Translations under genes and position numbers: made by a program
In this document: positions 6,572-6,800 of the stretch, one piece after another
How positions within the stretch are numbered: position 1 is the first letter of the stretch
How the letters are laid out: every line of letters starts with the position of its first letter
The notes under the pieces: generated by a model
Database searches by the model: none
What the model was told of the DNA's origin: nothing
What the model saw: the letters and a program-made list of their open reading frames with translations, nothing else
Source: an uncultured bacterium
GTDB lineage: Bacteria; Patescibacteriota; Minisyncoccia; Phycocordibacterales; CAIZLB01
Assembly (NCBI GenBank): GCA_903952785.1
Contig: CAJBHC010000018.1
Coordinates: 1 to 6,800 of the forward strand
Length of the DNA stretch: 6,800 nucleotides
Direction of reading: 5' to 3'

Positions 6572-6583
6572 ATTGATGGGTAA

Positions 6584-6613
6584 ATTCTATCATTTTAGAC
6601 AAAAGGTTGCCAA
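6584..6613 (-). promoter_or_regulatory. Promoter of the glycosyltransferase gene
   Basis: Minus strand: -35 TTGGCA (6613-6608, 5/6), 18-bp spacer ending in TGA, -10 TAGAAT (6589-6584, 5/6); the TG at 6592-6591 makes it an extended -10. Predicted start of transcription is an A near 6577, only about 6 nt before the ATG at 6571, so the mRNA would be nearly leaderless. The 11-bp dyad CAATTcAATTG (6611-6621) overlaps the -35. This is the best promoter in the window. Confidence 0.62.
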
Positions 6614-6653
6614 TTCAATTGCCCCCACCTATTTCTGCATTCAACCGGCATTT

Positions 6654-6705
6654 CCTAAAATCAATGTTAATTTGGGAGATAATACCCAAAAACAGCGTTT
6701 TTAGG
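6654..6705. repeat. Nested inverted repeat in the right-hand intergenic region
   Basis: Outer arms CCTAAAA (6654-6660) and TTTTAGG (6699-6705) are perfectly complementary. Between them lies a perfect inner hairpin, TTTGGG (6671-6676) and CCCAAA (6685-6690), with an 8-base loop. The two-level pairing could be a structured RNA or a DNA cruciform. It is not followed by a T-run in either direction, so it does not read as a standard terminator. Confidence 0.45.
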
Positions 6706-6718
6706 GATTTGGCGCCTT

Positions 6719-6738
6719 AGGTTATGTTTAGTTAACCT
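6719..6738. repeat. 6-bp inverted repeat AGGTTA/TAACCT
   Basis: AGGTTA (6719-6724) and TAACCT (6733-6738) are perfectly complementary around an 8-base spacer. It lies upstream of the candidate right-edge promoter and directly next to a second small dyad, CCTTcAAGG (6736-6744). It could be a protein-binding site, but short AT-rich dyads also arise by chance. Confidence 0.35.
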
Positions 6739-6744
6739 TCAAGG

Positions 6745-6774
6745 GTGACACTGTTGATAAATAATAATGATACT
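6745..6774 (+). promoter_or_regulatory. Candidate rightward promoter for a gene leaving the window
   Basis: Plus strand: -35 GTGACA (6745-6750, 5/6), 18-bp spacer, -10 GATACT (6769-6774, 4/6). Transcription would start near 6781, about 8 nt before an ATG at 6789 that opens a frame reading Met-Pro-Phe-Lys to the edge. Four codons are too few to call a gene. The layout mirrors the glycosyltransferase promoter, so the region would be a divergent promoter pair. Confidence 0.3.
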
Positions 6775-6790
6775 TTTCGATTGGTATCAT
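6767..6790. repeat. Operator-like palindrome at the right edge
   Basis: Arms ATGATAC (6767-6773) and GTATCAT (6784-6790) are perfectly complementary, and the central TCGA (6777-6780) is symmetric about the same axis, so 18 of 24 positions are palindromic. It covers the candidate -10, the predicted transcription start and the first bases of the ATG at 6789. This spacing suits a dimeric helix-turn-helix repressor; as RNA it could also form a hairpin at the start codon. Confidence 0.45.
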
Positions 6791-6800
6791 GCCGTTTAAA

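Overview
The window is AT-rich, with tightly packed genes, and encodes the inner-membrane alignment and motor part of a type IV pilus (T4P) machine. Reading leftward on the minus strand from about 4707 to the left edge, the order is pilM, a pilN-like gene, a pilO-like gene, an unnamed single-pass membrane protein in the usual place of pilP, and pilB. PilB is cut by the left edge but about 550 residues remain. Divergent from pilM, on the plus strand, is a comFC-type phosphoribosyltransferase-fold gene, a family linked to natural competence. Converging on it with a 4-bp gap is a minus-strand GT4-like glycosyltransferase. The last ~220 bp (6572-6788) hold no supported gene. They contain the glycosyltransferase promoter, several inverted repeats and possibly the start of a plus-strand gene that leaves the window at 6789.

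The organism is most likely a member of the Patescibacteria / Candidate Phyla Radiation, perhaps Parcubacteria-like. This is inferred, not proven. The support is the form of the pilus proteins: short, divergent PilN and PilO; a PilB whose C-terminal zinc-binding cysteines are nearly all gone; and a PilP-position protein with a GRPNPFAP motif and a Ser/Thr-rich tail. Compact gene packing, low GC, and the absence of Shine-Dalgarno sites before nearly every start also fit. No rRNA or other phylogenetic marker is present, and the standard code reads all genes through.

The genes fit together as follows. PilM (cytoplasmic, actin-like) would bind the cytoplasmic tail of PilN. PilN and PilO would form the periplasmic alignment subcomplex, and the PilP-position protein may extend it outward. 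PilB would power pilus extension. ComFC next to pilus genes suggests, but does not show, that the pilus takes part in DNA uptake. No pilin, PilC platform, PilD peptidase, PilT or PilQ secretin lies in the window.

For regulation, extended -10-like promoters sit only 6-13 nt from several starts, which suggests very short or leaderless mRNAs. The pilM/comFC divergent region carries a 13-bp near-perfect tandem repeat that could be an operator. I found no rRNA, tRNA, CRISPR array, insertion sequence or convincing intrinsic terminator.
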